64,000 nucleotides of DNA from Cheiracanthium punctorium (Eukaryota; Arthropoda; Arachnida; Araneae; Cheiracanthiidae): the NCBI GenBank assembly GCA_038373885.1, contig JAWZYV010012239.1:62001-126000 (forward strand), written 5' to 3'. The notes beneath the pieces were generated by a model, which was not told the DNA's origin, did no database searches, and saw nothing but the letters and a program-made list of their open reading frames with translations. Every line of letters starts with the position of its first letter. The first letter of the stretch is position 1. A program made the position numbers and the translations under genes. Positions 1 to 12,715 of this stretch are shown piece by piece.

Positions 1-185
1 CGTTTTCGAATCGCAAGAAATATATTGCGGTGTTAAATAGGACCTTGGGGCCCCCTTCTATGAAATTTGTTTTATTTTTCATAAAATTTTGCTATAAAAA
101 AAAAGAACAACACTTGAAATTGGGGGTCATTTCGAGCTGGGGGCCCTGGGCAAAGTCCCGATTTGCCCGTACGATAATAGGGCCC
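1..185 (-). repeat. Dispersed repeat, copy 1 (inverted to 37925-38090)
   Basis: Read on the minus strand, this segment carries blocks such as CGGGACTTTGCCCAGGGCCC and AAAATAAAACAAATTTCATAG. The same blocks occur in the same order on the plus strand at 37925-38090. The copies differ by several substitutions and a short indel. There is no coding capacity and the family is not recognised. Confidence 0.75.
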
Positions 186-1816
186 TGGTGCTAAATACGC
201 CAATCTGGCAAGAATTATGCGTAAAAATTTATGGATAGCTGATTTAGTGGCAATCATAAAGTGAAATGATTATCGTTTATGCTAATGCGTAAATTGCAAA
301 GAATCACCAAAGAGTAAAAAGACTACATTCGTGGCAAATATATAAACCGTTTCTTTAAATTAAGCATTAATGGTTGCAAAACGAAACTATATGGTATTGG
401 TATCAATAAAAGATAGTATAAGTAATAGCAAGTATATATGCTAAGGCAATATTGATGAAAGCACAATATACCGCATCAATAAATATTTCGTGAAACTAAG
501 TCTTCTATTCATTTTTCAACAGCCGTATTACATCACAGCTAACAAAAGATTAAATAATTCTACGTCGCGTTAATATATCCCGCGGTAGTTTCAACAGAAA
601 AGACTGTAACAGAACTTTCTTTTTTCTTGCAGATTATGTTTTGTCACAAGTAGTTATGATCACATTTTAGGAAAATGTTCTCTTCTTGCCTTGTGAAGAG
701 CGGGTACACAACTATTTATAAAATATAAAGAAAACAGTCCCCTTAAAACGTACAAAATGTGATGAAACTAATTAGGCGTATGATATTGTACTCTTTTATG
801 ACTTAGGTCGGAAAAGGGTAATAAAATTTTAAATCTATCATGATCCATTTTAGGAAATTTCAGGAAAAATTTACTTACATTATTTTACGTACTATTGTTT
901 TACACGAACAAAGAATTACCGTGAAATAATTTCACCCTAATATGTCAATTTCCTAATATGCTATCATTCTTAAATATTATGTTTAAAGTGTTATGATAAA
1001 ATACTTAAAGATGTCTAAAAAAAGTCGTCTAACTTTTAACGTCATTTTTGATGAATTAGAGTATGATACTGCCAAAGACATTTTCTGTAAGAAATGTTAC
1101 TCATTTTTATGAATATTATTATTATCTCAATTACTTTAAAATTATAAGTACTATAAAGCTTTATTTGCAAAACTTCTGGATAAAATGTTTTTGTCAAGAA
1201 AAAAAATAAAGTAGTAATAATAAAAAGTTACTTTTTGGTCAAAATTGCAAAAATATGCATTAATAACACAAAATATATTATTGAGCTTTATGCTTAAAAC
1301 GATTCCGAGAATGAATGTAATAGTGTAAAAAAAATATTATTGAGGTTTTGATTATAAAAAAGGTGCTTTCAATAACACAGAAAACAGATATTATTAATTT
1401 ATTATGTAGTTATACATTGATAAACTATTTCAGTATTAATCTTATGTTAGTTGCATGCATTGTATAACTCCAAAATATCTTGAGTATTTATATATTTACT
1501 GCAATTTTTGAATTTTTCTAGTATTGGATACTACATAAGTGCGATTTCCATTTTCCGTCAGTGAGTGAAAGCAAAACCTTAAGTCTTATAAAACATATAT
1601 TTTTTAAAATTTCGAAAAAAAATGTATGTTTGCCTTTACATTTAAACATTTTATCATTTTTTCATCTATGTGTTCAATGAAATTTTATGCATATTTAACT
1701 CACTATCTATTTCACATTCGTTATAAAATATCGTTAAGTTCTGAATAAAAATAAATATCGCCGTTTTAATATCACCACTATTTTAGAAATACATATATGT
1801 ATATACAGAAAATTAC
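1..1816. other. Intron 3' of cassette A Ig2a; Ig2b not found
   Basis: No Ig2b-like exon is visible here, so the cassette A partner exon should lie left of the window. Ig2a-Ig2b introns of other cassettes reach 4 kb. Apart from the dispersed repeat at the left edge I see only AT-rich sequence. Confidence 0.6.
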
Positions 1817-1933
1817 CGTATTTTCTGATTGTTATACTAGGAGTAGGATAACCACTGGCGGAACAGCTTATGTTTAAATTTTCTCCTTCGACAGTTTCTG
1901 CATTTTCTGCTTCTTTTATCCATGATGGGGGTG
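1817..1933 (-). CDS. sDscam: Cassette A, Ig2a exon (first half of Ig domain 2)
   Basis: 117 bp, phase 1 at both ends, acceptor TTTCAG and donor GTAATT. It encodes an APPSWIKEAEN start, a VEGENL strand and the B-strand cysteine in ISCSASGYP. The position that holds the core Trp in most other cassettes (ITW) is Ile here (ITI). The exon stays open, so this is a change of core residue rather than clear decay. Confidence 0.85.
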
Positions 1934-2410
1934 CTGAAACAAAATATTTATTTTCCTAATTAAAAAATACTAAATTCAAAAATGCTAGCATCATTTCTCT
2001 ATGATAACTTTGAATTTAATCAATTTACAACGTTTGATGATATTAGATCACGTCATCGTATGAGTATCCTGATACTAAAAACAAATGTCTTTAAGAAACG
2101 ACTTGTAATTTGAGCAATAGAAGGAAAAGAGTGCAAATGTAGCTATAGCGTAAAATTAATGTCTAGTTCTAAATTAAAATAAATCAACCACCATTAACAG
2201 TTTTTTAAATATCAATATATCAATTAAGATAAATTTTGTTTAACAATTTTTTTCGTTCTGTAGTTTTCCTCTAATGATTAATTCTTAAACATTTCCTCGA
2301 AAGGCCAAAACCGGGTTTTTTCATAATGTTAAACACAAGTTTTTCTAGAAAAAAAAAAGAAATCTTGATACGTTAAATGTGTTTTTGTGACAGTTGCTTA
2401 ATATTTTTTA

Positions 2411-2516
2411 TTCATAAAACTCCTGTCAAACGAAATTTTAACAATTTTAAATTTTAGATTTATAACTGTGAAAATTAGAAAATATTTAGCATATGTATAT
2501 TGATTTGTTAATTCTT
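2411..2516 (+). repeat. 106-bp direct repeat, copy 1
   Basis: Starts TTCATAAAACTCCTGTCAAA and ends TGATTTGTTAATTCTT. It is identical over all 106 bases to 2843-2948. Confidence 0.9.
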
Positions 2517-2842
2517 CAAGACACTTGTAAATTCTACCGTTAACATAAAACTGTTAATAGAATAAAATTAATACTTTAAACACAAAATACATAGTCACAA
2601 ATACAATCTTTATAGTATAGTGAGTGTAGTTATTAATCGTCGAATAATAACACGTATACTGTAAGAAAACGTTGGCGTGTTATTAAAATTTCTTAAAGAG
2701 TTTTTACAGAGAATTGGTTTATCCTTTTATAATCGCATCGTTCAAACTAATATGTTACATATAATTATCCGTTTTAGTTTATGTTTTCCATAAAAGTCAT
2801 ATTGTTTCTTTAACCGATGTAGAAATTTCGATATATAGTTAT

Positions 2843-2948
2843 TTCATAAAACTCCTGTCAAACGAAATTTTAACAATTTTAAATTTTAGATTTATAACTG
2901 TGAAAATTAGAAAATATTTAGCATATGTATATTGATTTGTTAATTCTT
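2843..2948 (+). repeat. 106-bp direct repeat, copy 2
   Basis: Second identical copy of 2411-2516, offset by 432 bp. Sequence outside the repeat does not match, so it looks like a local segmental duplication rather than tandem slippage. Confidence 0.9.
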
Positions 2949-3462
2949 AGAATAATAGATATAGATAGATTCTCGAATAATAGATTTGAAAATAATTATT
3001 TACACATGCGTGGAAAATAAAACTGCTTAGTTGTGTTCAGTTTTGCCATTTCCCCCCCCCCCCAAAAAAAAACCCGCGGTGTTCACGAACATCCTATACA
3101 TTTTTGAATTAAGAAAAGACTCCGTAAATAAGACACATGAACAAGGAAAACGCTACAGTATAAGCCTTTCGGGTGGTAGCTATTTTTACAGCTGAAAAAA
3201 AGTTGGCCTTTTGTACCATTCCAAAACGTTTGTACTATGTTAGTTCTATTTATGTTATTTCTATTTATATTATTCTATTTATATTAGTTATTAACGAAAT
3301 GCTTTATTAAATTTAACCTTTAAATATATTTTTAGCATTTTCAGTATCGTCTATACTTACTAAGCATAAGGTAACTTGGAAAACTATAACTATGGGAGTT
3401 ATGAATTTATAATTCTTAAAAAAGTTATTCTAAATCTGAAACAATCAAGTTGAATACTTTAC

Positions 3463-3744
3463 CTTTAACATACAAAAAAGTAGAGTGTGAATCTTGACCG
3501 AATGTACTTGTCGCTTTACAGGTGTAATTTCCGACTGAACTCTCATCAACTGATTTGATCATTAACACCGAAAACATGGCATTAGTCTCAATATTAACAT
3601 TTTCACTGCTCTTCAAAATTCGGCCATCTTTTATCCACTCATAAGTAACGGTTGTCTGATCTGTGGCAATCATACAGGTTACACTAGCTCTATGACCAAG
3701 TTGAAGATCTTGAGGAAACTGAAATGGTTGTATTTTCGGAACTT
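3463..3744 (-). CDS. sDscam: Cassette A, Ig1 exon
   Basis: 282 bp, phase 1 both ends, donor GTAAAG. It encodes one complete I-set-like Ig domain: the N-terminal IQPFQFP strand shared by the array, B-strand Cys (VTCMIA), core Trp (YEWIKDG), and F-strand Cys in SSVGNYTC with an N-Y-T glycosylation sequon. It ends LYVKG. It follows the signal exon at 7374-7431 after a 3.6-kb intron. Confidence 0.9.
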
Positions 3745-6700
3745 CTGAAAAGGTTTATACTGAAATAAGTTCATTTCTATGCATTTAACATTGCAAAGTA
3801 AATCAATTAACATTAAATTAAATAAAAAGGCTTTTTATTATCTAAAAGAGATGCATCTGTAACAGACTGAATTAATATTAAGTTAATCAATGTACTTATG
3901 ACTAAAGTTAATCATTCGCTGTGCATATTAGATCATAATTTAAAATTTCTATACATAAATTTGACTCATTATACCAAGATTTCGACATTTGATAAAACAT
4001 ACTTGCGTTCTAGAAATGTCCCATATTCTATCATACTTTGAGGAATTATGGATTAAACAGTGTCACTATATTAGCGTTATATAACCTAATTTTATTATGT
4101 AACTAGCTGCGTGCCCGTTCTTCGCATGATAGGAAACGAAAATTTGCCTTAGATGTGTAATTCGAATTAATTCCAGTGATGTGGAATCCTAAAAAAGCAA
4201 AATTATTTGACTCTTAACGTAAAGTTTGAGTCACATTTATGACGTCACTGTTTAACTGCCGTAAAAGATACCCCGATTGGTTGAGGGAGTTAATTTGGAT
4301 ATTTCGCACAGTATAGATGGGGACCCGTACAACACGGATTCCTGTAACACGGAAAGTATCTACCGTGTCATAGGAGGGTCTACTGTAATGTGAAGTTTAA
4401 ATTTTTATATACCAATGAACATGCAAGAACCAAACAATGTGTAGCTCGGTAACATTCAGTCTGATCCAATCTTTGGGTTTTGTCTGTTGAAATTATGCCT
4501 TTTTTACGAATAAGCCTTATTAGGCGCCGAATGCTCATATGAAAAACGAGCGTAGAGAGTCTAAGGGTCTTGGCCCCTAGTAATAATAAAAATTGTGAAT
4601 TTCTTTGTCTATTTCTATAATAAGTTTTAATCAAAATATTGCCTCCTTGTGTTCCAAAAAGAGCAGGAATAAATGCTTTAAAATCGTGGCGTAATTTTTA
4701 CGTATTTATATATAGACTTCAATAGACATCATAGATCCTCACTTGCTAATTTAAAAACTCTATCGATAGGTTGGAAAAAAAAATTTTTAATCCTTTCTGT
4801 GGCATCGCAACATACATTCTCGTGCCATGCTTTATAAATTTAATGGCGTAAGATCTCCGCGTTGATGCTTTTAAATTCTAAACATTATGTTACATTAAAA
4901 TTCGTAAAAAATCACCTAATTTATATAATTTTTTCGTTTTTATTTTAAAAGAGGGCGAAATGACTGTTTTATCATTTGCAAAAATACCAAAAAGTTATGT
5001 CGGCAAAAAATTCAAGATGCGGCAGTTTTAAAACTACTTTACGAAATTTTTCTCAAATATCATCTTTAAATTTAAAAAAATCCTAAAAAATTTCTGCAAA
5101 TTACGCTATATATTCAGAAAAAACTGCTTTTAAAAGAAAATTTTCGCCTTTATCCGATAGTGTAAATGTCGTTTTTCTGCGAGTGTAATTACCGTCTTTA
5201 TAAAGCATTAGGTGAGAAAAAATGCGAAAAATCGCATAAAGCAAAAAATAAAAACATTTCTAGGCCGAATTTCGAAAAAATCTCTTCGATATGCACAACT
5301 TCATATTTAGAACTTCCCGAGTACCAAATTTAGTAATTTTAGGTGTAGCCGTTTGTTCGTAAAGCCGCCGATAGCCACACAGACACGCGCATAGACATCT
5401 TCTTCTAAAATAAGTAGAGATTAGTTTATGAAAGAAGTGCACTCAACTTCACTGATGATTGAAATATCCGATGCTTTTTCATCAGTACAGCACTTTCTGA
5501 ACTATTAATATTAGTATTATACTTCAAATTACAGAAAAATTTTCTAGTGACGTGCAGTTGCTTTTTAAGACGTGTACTTTATACGGATCCGTTTATTTGG
5601 AAAGGGGGGGGGATATTTGTATGATGACCCTGCGTACGAAATTTCCTGTTATTTAATTCCACAGATATCTTCAAAATTACATATTTACAAAAATTACTCA
5701 CATGTTAATTGAGTTTTAATGGAGTTAAGCTAAGTTGTGAGCATCTTTCGCTATGAATAAAAGCTATTAAACGTTTACGAAAATATAAATTAATTATAAA
5801 GTGAAATAAAATTATTTCCAAGGATCATTTGCATCCTTGCACCTGTGTAAGGCAAGAATTAAATTGAGTTCAAGCAGATGTAATTTTTTTAACTTTCATT
5901 CGCAGTTATGATAGTTGAATTGTTTCAGTTAATGGTAGAGATATTTAATGCAGTTTGCATACTCTTTCAATGAAAGAAGTTTAGCCGAATTCTCACTACC
6001 TAAAAAAGTAATATTTGTAAAGAAAAAAAATAATTTCTAATATCCTAACAAATGTTATGGTTTATGAAGTATTTTTTAATGAATATTTAAAATTAACACT
6101 ATATTCTAATAACCTTGTTGATTACATAGTTAAAATATTTTTCGGTATTATTTAATACGCGGTCTCTTATAAAATATATGACATAAAAATACTGCATGCC
6201 ATTAAATGCCCGGTAAAATCGCTCTATCACTAAGTTTCGAACTAAGTTTATCACTACATTTTGAAATTTTACTGCACATTTAACAAAACAAGCATTTTCT
6301 AGCCAACAGTTATCAAATGTATATACCGCTTTATGAAGTTATATATTTTACTCAAATGTTTTGTGTCATAAATTAATGTTACGTTAAAATAGTTTAACAA
6401 TAAGTTAATTACTCTCTCTATGTTAAAACGAATGTTTATATATCAGCTATGTGTACTGATATAATTCATGAATCATTGAAATAGTATTGTTTTTTAAGTA
6501 AAATATGATACAATTTAGTAATTATAAAGATTTTTGTTTGTTAAATCCATAAAATCGTTTTATTACATTTTTATCGTTTATTATATTTAATTCTGAATGT
6601 TTTTACATAAATTAAGAGATTAATAGCCATATTTATTTTAATTTATCTAAATATCATTTTTGCTCTGTAATAGATAGAGCAACCTAATAAAGTTCTAAGT

Positions 6701-7373
6701 GAGAAGAAGCATTCAGTTTTAGAATAATCAATAGCAAATGCACTACTTAAAAGAAATTTTCTTATTTATTCATTTATTTCTTATTGCTTATTTTTTAGTC
6801 AAAGTATTTCTAAAATAAAGCTGAAAAATGTGTAGAAATATTAGAAAAAATATATTTATTTTATTTAGCAGATATTCGAAATAAAACTTTTCGAATTGTA
6901 AAATATGCTATTTTTAATAGATAGTAAATTAATATGGTCCACAGTATAAACAGGAAACGTGCTACTCACTTTGCACTAAACATGTGATTGTCATAAGGAA
7001 GCGATTGCTGAATGTGTGAATGTGAATGTCTTTCATAATAAAGATTTAAAAAAATATTTTTTACTGGTTTTTGACTAAAATTTTAAAACCGCCACATTGA
7101 ATTTATCTTATTAGAAAAGTATAACTGAAATCAATGAAGTAAAACAAAGCCGCACAAAGGCTCAAGTGAGATATTATTCCTTCATACAAGATATATTGTA
7201 ATATAAGAAGAAACAGAGAAAAAACGATCTGATACATTAAGGGCAAATAGGAGTTTCATAATACAAATGACAGCACAAATAATTAGGACATAGCATGCTA
7301 TTATAATTACATGAACAATAATTCTAACACCTTAATGCCAAAAAGCAATAAATAGAAGTAAAAATATGCTTAC
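3745..7373. other. Intron, cassette A signal-Ig1
   Basis: Longest signal-to-Ig1 intron in the window. It holds transposon-like debris at about 4100-5440 and otherwise AT-rich sequence without genes. Confidence 0.55.
4104..5440. mobile_element. Unclassified transposon debris
   Basis: This block is less AT-rich than its surroundings. On the minus strand its left edge reads GGGCACGCAGCTAG, like a Helitron CTAG terminus. At 4360-4387 the minus strand reads CAGTAGACCCTCCTATGAC after TA, like a pogo/Tigger end. The right part (5290-5400) resembles a transposon end on the minus strand (GTGTGGCTATCGGCGG). No transposase and no matching second ends were found, so several nested fragments are likely. 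Confidence 0.35.
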
Positions 7374-7431
7374 CTGCACACACATTGAATTGTAGCCAGA
7401 CAGATCCGATGATGAAGTAAGCAACGTGCAT
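7374..7431 (-). CDS. sDscam: Cassette A, start codon and signal-peptide exon
   Basis: Starts at ATG 7431 and encodes 19 residues plus one base (MHVAYFIIGSVWLQFNVCA). A hydrophobic core ends in a small-residue VCA cleavage-like site, followed by donor GTAAGC. Transcription start and 5' UTR cannot be fixed. The promoter element lies about 250 bp upstream. Confidence 0.8.
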
Positions 7432-7679
7432 TTCTAATTTTTTGAAAATGGTATACGAATCTCTTACCATTTTTCGTTATTAATATTCTTCAGCACATAA
7501 GAAGATTTTGCTATTAAATAACAGATATTTAGCACTCTGTATGTTATAATCCACAATAAAAAAAGTAACGGTACTATAGAAAACAATTAACTTTTGAAGC
7601 ACCTCGATTCTACCAGAAATACAGCACAGTGGAAGTATTGTTATCACATGGCGTTGGTAAATCAAGTTTAATATTATGA

Positions 7680-7700
7680 ACAACTAGCGCCACATGCAGG
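7680..7700 (-). promoter_or_regulatory. CTCF-like promoter element, cassette A
   Basis: On the minus strand: CCTGCATGTGGCGCTAGTTG. It contains the 10-base core TGTGGCGCTA found before every cassette with a visible 5' end. It is in the sense orientation, about 250 bp upstream of the ATG. Confidence 0.75.
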
Positions 7701-8697
7701 AGGAAAGTAAAATTAAAGGTATAAGTATTTTGTCAGAACATTTTTAATAATGTTTTATTAAATGCATCCTATAAAATATGTGATTTCATTTTAAAATAAT
7801 AGTACTTACATTATTTCATTCTTTTAAGTATAAAATGCTGTCTTAAACATTATTTCCAGTCAAAATGCTTGATTTCACAGGCACAGTTATATACAGTTGG
7901 AAATATATTATTAAGTATTAAAAAATTTAAAAATGATCTTTCTAACGAATAAAAATAAACCATTCTTTTACGATCGAGTGAAGTTTTAATTTTTGATCAA
8001 TAATGGGATAACCAACTTCGAATTAGATATTTTATACATACAATGGTAACTAAATAAAGAAAAAAAATTACAATCCCCAAAACTTTAATAATTTAACTGA
8101 CATGCATAGTTTATGTGAGGTTTTAAAGACTTATAATTAACTGTACAGATTCTTCAGTTTATTGTTCAAATTTTTTCATATAAATACATTGTATTTTCTC
8201 GAGAAGCAAATATTAAATTTTACGAATAATGCATAAACTAATCCCAAAAATATTAATAAATATAGAGGGTTTATAAGTATTAATAGTCAAACACATTACT
8301 TTCATTTATAACATAAAATAAATTTCTTTCAATGAATTGTTTTCAAAGTTTATCGAAAAAAATATAGTAATTTAAACATTATTAATTTATACGTAAAATG
8401 TACACTGCATGCATTAAACTTTACATATATTTTGCTATAATATATGTATTACTTATAAGAAGTTGAGAACAAACTACAGATCTCATATCAAAATGCACTA
8501 AATGTGAATCCCTAATGTAAAATCAAACATTTACTGAATGACAAACAAAAGAAAACTAACTAAAAATACTTGTCTTTTCATAGTATTGAATACACAGTTT
8601 TTGAAACCTCAAAATAACATACTAAATATTTAGACAATTTCGTGCTTAAAGATTATATTAGTGCATGAAATGAAACAAAACACTTCAACTTCCCTAC
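7701..8697. other. Spacer between cassettes B and A
   Basis: About 1 kb of AT-rich sequence between the Ig2b exon of cassette B and the promoter element of cassette A. No repeat, gene or RNA gene is recognised. Confidence 0.6.
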
Positions 8698-8862
8698 CGT
8701 GAACTATTAGTGAAACAATTCTTTTCAAATTTTCTCCTGCGTTATTATCTGCTTCGCACACATATCTTCCTTCATGTTCTTTTAATGTGGGATTAAAAAT
8801 TAAAGTTCCATTTTCTGACTTCTCAACAAAGTTATAAACATCTTCATCTTTTTTTATACTTC
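8698..8862 (-). CDS. sDscam: Cassette B, Ig2b exon (second half of Ig domain 2)
   Basis: 165 bp, phase 1 both ends, acceptor TTACAG and donor GTAGGG. A variable leader (GSIKKDEDVYNF) precedes the conserved NGTLIFNP strand, whose N-G-T is a glycosylation sequon. The F-strand Cys follows in HEGRYVCEADNNAG, and the exon ends LIVHG. It should splice over cassette A to a constant exon outside the window. Confidence 0.9.
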
Positions 8863-9771
8863 CTGTAAATATATATATTCAATTTTACTATCAAAATCAA
8901 AATCTCGAATGGGCAAAAATTTAGCAATAAAAAAGTCACATTTTTAAAAAATTGACAGCATTAGTTATTGTATGGCATGATTTTAATTATTTATTGAAAA
9001 ATGATTTAAAATCGGAAAGTCTTAATAATCCTGATGGTCAGAATTTTAATCTAGTGCCACTAACATAACTGGGTGAGAAATACGGAAATCTAATACAATA
9101 AAAATACTTAGACAACGTAGAAATATAAGACTTTTCAGATTTTTCAGCTCATAAAAAAATTCTTTAGTGCTTTTTTGATTCCGTTATTGCCGGACATTTA
9201 CGTATTATCGCCGTTTCATTATTCAAAACAAAACTTTTAAATTTCAGTTGACAGAATATGATTGATGTTTTTAAAATAAATTAAGGATATTTTAATTGTT
9301 TCTGAAAGTTAAACGTCTAAATGTATGTGTTGTGGCATTTTTTCAGTCCTTAAAGTTTAATATTTTCCTACAGATATTTTTTTCCTTCGTTCTTTTTTCT
9401 TCTTTTTTTATATTTACTTAGTTTGAAATTATCGGAGTTGATAAATATTTAGCTTCTAAAGAAGAAATATTCTAAACATAAAAACATAGAAACAGGCTTT
9501 TCTCTTTTAACTTAACGTTTATGTTAAAAAAAATATTTAAATCAAAAACTGTCACCAGATTCACTAAATCCTTCTATGAAAATCGAAAAGCCAGCTTCTA
9601 GAATAAACAAAAATTGTAAAAAAATTTAAACCTATAAGAGTTAAATTATATTTTCTTCTTCTTTTTTTTCTTATAAACAGGGCAAAGAATTTTTATGCTT
9701 ATAATAATTATCTGAAATTTAACTATGTAAAAATTGATAAAATTGAGATTAAATAAAATTAGCATTTATAC
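8863..9771. other. Intron, cassette B Ig2a-Ig2b (909 bp)
   Basis: Compact AT-rich intron without recognisable insertions, unlike the 3.3-4.0 kb equivalents in cassettes D-G. Confidence 0.6.
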
Positions 9772-9888
9772 CAATTTTCTTCCAAGTTATTTGTGGAGTT
9801 GGGTGTCCATTTGCAGAGCATTTAAAAGATGCTGCTGAACCTTCTACAGTTTCAGAATCTTCTGGTTCAATATGCCAGGTTGGTGGAG
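9772..9888 (-). CDS. sDscam: Cassette B, Ig2a exon
   Basis: 117 bp, phase 1. It encodes APPTWHIEPED, a VEGSAASF strand, Cys in FKCSANGHP and core Trp in ITWKK. The donor is GTATAA. Confidence 0.9.
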
Positions 9889-10796
9889 CTAAATAATAAT
9901 TTTTGTAATCAGTTGCTAAATAAAAATGAAATGTTTCAAATAGCGTTTCCAGTCACAAATATATTTGTATATAAAATTTATTGATGAATATTACGTATCA
10001 TGTTCTGTATAAACACAAGTATTTTTCTTAAGGCAGAATAAAACTATTCCTTTTATATATCTGTGCATGAGATAATTTCCAAAAAAGGTACTGAAAACTG
10101 ATTAAATAAATCACATGTTAACAATACAAAAGTAGTATGCAAAATACATTTTTTTAATTGTATTCATACTTTCAAAATCTAAAAATAAAGACAATAAATA
10201 TTGCAGTTCATATTTATTTTAAAGAACAGACTATTTTAAAATAAACAGTTATCTAATTAAAGTTTAGTGGCTTCTATGGCTGAAAGTGTGAGATTTTTTA
10301 TGAGGTAGACTGTGATTTACATTGAGCATTGAACTTATCATTGGATTGAGATATTTTCAGTTATCTAATATGTGACGCAAATAAACTATTACGACTATTC
10401 CACGTGAATAAAATATCATCCAAATATGAAATACAGCTATAAAATACTGGAAGGCAATTTTAAAATATTTACAGCGGATTGCATCATTGCAAGTTCATTT
10501 ACTGCATTACCTTTGAAATAAGTATAACGTATTAAAAAAATTGTAAACATACTTTAAGTGCAATACACTACGATATGAAATATTTCATTTCACTGAATCA
10601 AACGTTTTTTTACAAAATCTAGCGATGTATTTGTTTACTTAAACTGCGCTTTTTTCTGCTTGAAATACTTGAACAGATTACCAGTCATTTTATGTCTCAT
10701 CTCTCTCTGTTATTACCAAATGTAGTATCCTCTTAAACATACACTGGTTAATAAAAACTTAACTACATACTAAATAATGTAAAATAAGAAATTTAC
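9889..10796. other. Intron, cassette B Ig1-Ig2a
   Basis: About 0.9 kb of AT-rich sequence. Nothing recognised. Confidence 0.6.
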
Positions 10797-11072
10797 CTTT
10801 CACCCTTAAGAAAGCTGAATAAGAGTTTCTCCCATATGCATTGCTTACTAAGCATGTGTAATTTCCAGAAGACGATTTCTCAACAGGATCTATGGACAAG
10901 CTTGAAACTTTTCCCACAGTGTTTATATTAACGCCGTTTTTTAATACATTACCGTTTCTTTGCCAAATGAATTTTAATGGTGGCTGTCCAACCATAACTG
11001 TACACATTACACCCACAGTTTGTCCTAATTTAACATTTTCGGGGAAATTGAAAGGCTGTATGACTGGAGCAT
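10797..11072 (-). CDS. sDscam: Cassette B, Ig1 exon
   Basis: 276 bp, phase 1. It encodes DAPVIQPF at the start, B-strand Cys (GVMCTVM), Trp (KFIWQRNG), a SLSIDPVEK E-strand region, and F-strand Cys in SSSGNYTC with an N-Y-T sequon, ending LRVKG. Length and sequence (LKNG, SLSIDPV, GRNSYSA) are closest to cassette C, suggesting a recent duplication. Confidence 0.92.
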
Positions 11073-11343
11073 CTGAAAATAAAACATTTTCCAGTCTTTA
11101 ACTATGCGTCGGTTTATCGTTGGTAAAAATATAACGTTAAAAATTTTAATATATTTGATTTAAAGAAAAAAATAACTAATCTAGTATAAAAACTAAAATA
11201 ATTTCAAAATTGTAAATAGTCCATAAAATTATTCATCTCGAAAAAATGTACAATTTAGTTATTATGTTAAAAATTAGTTATAAATTGATAACCGTTATCC
11301 TATGCTTTACAAATTCATTAAAAATATAAGTAATGTAACTTAC

Positions 11344-11416
11344 CGCTCGATAAAGTGAATCCAACGAGTACACATAGTCCAAATAGTAACGAAAGTTGGC
11401 TGAAGCTCATAATCAT
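11344..11416 (-). CDS. sDscam: Cassette B, start codon and signal-peptide exon
   Basis: The ATG at 11416 is chosen because a stop (TAG) lies in the same frame just upstream; a second in-frame ATG is at 11410. It encodes 24 residues plus one base with a hydrophobic core (LSLLFGLCVLVGF) and a small-residue end (TLSS), then donor GTAAGT. Confidence 0.85.
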
Positions 11417-11646
11417 CTATTTTCTAAATTAAAGTCAACGATATTAAAGCACAAAAAAGTAAATATGATTTTCTTCAATTAATCGTTGGTTGTAAAATTT
11501 TTATAATATAAATATAACCGTATAAATTAACTATTCATCACAACAATAGAAAAGTAATCAGCAGTATCAGCAATAAGTTTTACTGAGAAGTGCGTTCGAG
11601 TTACCAGATACCTCTAGCGGAAGCTTTAGTTGATAGTAGCATACGT

Positions 11647-11667
11647 ACAACTAGCGCCACATGCTGG
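11647..11667 (-). promoter_or_regulatory. CTCF-like promoter element, cassette B
   Basis: On the minus strand: CCAGCATGTGGCGCTAGTTG. Against the vertebrate CTCF consensus CCASYAGRKGGCRSY it matches at 14 of 15 positions (T for G at position 7). About 231 bp upstream of the ATG. Confidence 0.8.
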
Positions 11668-12550
11668 TAATAATGAAATTACAAAATATACATTTATTCA
11701 TTTTAAACATAGAAAAGCTGTGGATTTGAGGTAATGATATCAGTTCTACTAAGTAAAACTAGTTCATTTTTCCTCCGAAATTTCAATTAGTTTTACTTGT
11801 ATGCCAGCGTACAGTATTAGAATTGAGGGAAAAGTCCTAATATAAAGTTGTTTTCATAAATGTAAGAAACAAGTGCTGATTAATAATTATCTAACATACC
11901 CTTAAACCATAGAATTTTATGATGATGGTTTCTTTTTCACACATTAAAATTAAGGAGTGGCGAGTGGGAATTTCAAACCACTTGTTTAAATATATTTTAC
12001 ATAAAGTAATAAACGTTCTTATAATGCAAATGTATTAGTCTTCGCAGTAAGTGTGTATACCGTCATATTACGTTCTAATCACAGCCAGATGTTCTTTTTT
12101 ACGGTGTTGCAAGAGAGAAACACTACAATGATGTAAATCAACTTCGAAGAAACTTGAGAACAATTGGAATAAAATATTAAGTTGAAAGTTTATGTGTATT
12201 CACTACGAATAAATGAAGGCACACTGTTTGATGGAACAGCAACTGATTTTTACAATTAACATACAACACTATAAATATAATTCAATTTATTTCAATTGAT
12301 ATCATATTCAACATCAATGCAATAAAAAAATCTATTTTTAAAATAAAATGAAATTTAAGAAATTAAGGAAATAATTTTAAGTATTTAAGATGCTTTGAAT
12401 TGTGTTTCTTATTGGGAAATATAGTGTTTCTTCAAAAACTTATTATAGTTTTCAAGATTTAAAAACAAAATGAGTATAGCGAATTTAATTGAAACTTTTA
12501 ATAATTTATTATTCAGTGCATATTTTTCTGAAACTGGTGAAGTGGCCTAC
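11668..12550. other. Spacer between cassettes C and B
   Basis: About 0.9 kb of AT-rich sequence without a recognised feature. Confidence 0.6.
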
Positions 12551-12715
12551 CATTAACTGTGAGTATCACTATTTTTTTCAGAACTTCTCCAGCACCATTA
12601 TCAATTTCGCACAGGTATCTTCCTTCATGTTCTTTAGTTGCTGGATTGAAGTTAAGAGTTCCATTATGAGATTTCAGGTAATCTTTAAACAAAGGTTCAA
12701 ATTTCATTTCCGAAT
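12551..12715 (-). CDS. sDscam: Cassette C, Ig2b exon
   Basis: 165 bp, phase 1, acceptor TTTTAG and donor GTAGGC. It encodes the variable leader DSEMKFEPLFKDYLKSH, then NGTLNFNP (sequon), Cys in HEGRYLCEIDNGAG, and the end ILTVNG. Confidence 0.9.

Larger units (their letters stand above)
1934..3462. other. Intron, cassette A Ig1-Ig2a
   Basis: AT-rich intron with two identical 106-bp direct repeats (listed separately) and a C-tract followed by an A-tract at about 3052-3072. No gene is seen. Confidence 0.6.

Noticed and set aside
4360..4387. Complete pogo/Tigger transposon
   Set aside because: Only one end-like sequence was found, with no partner terminus or transposase.
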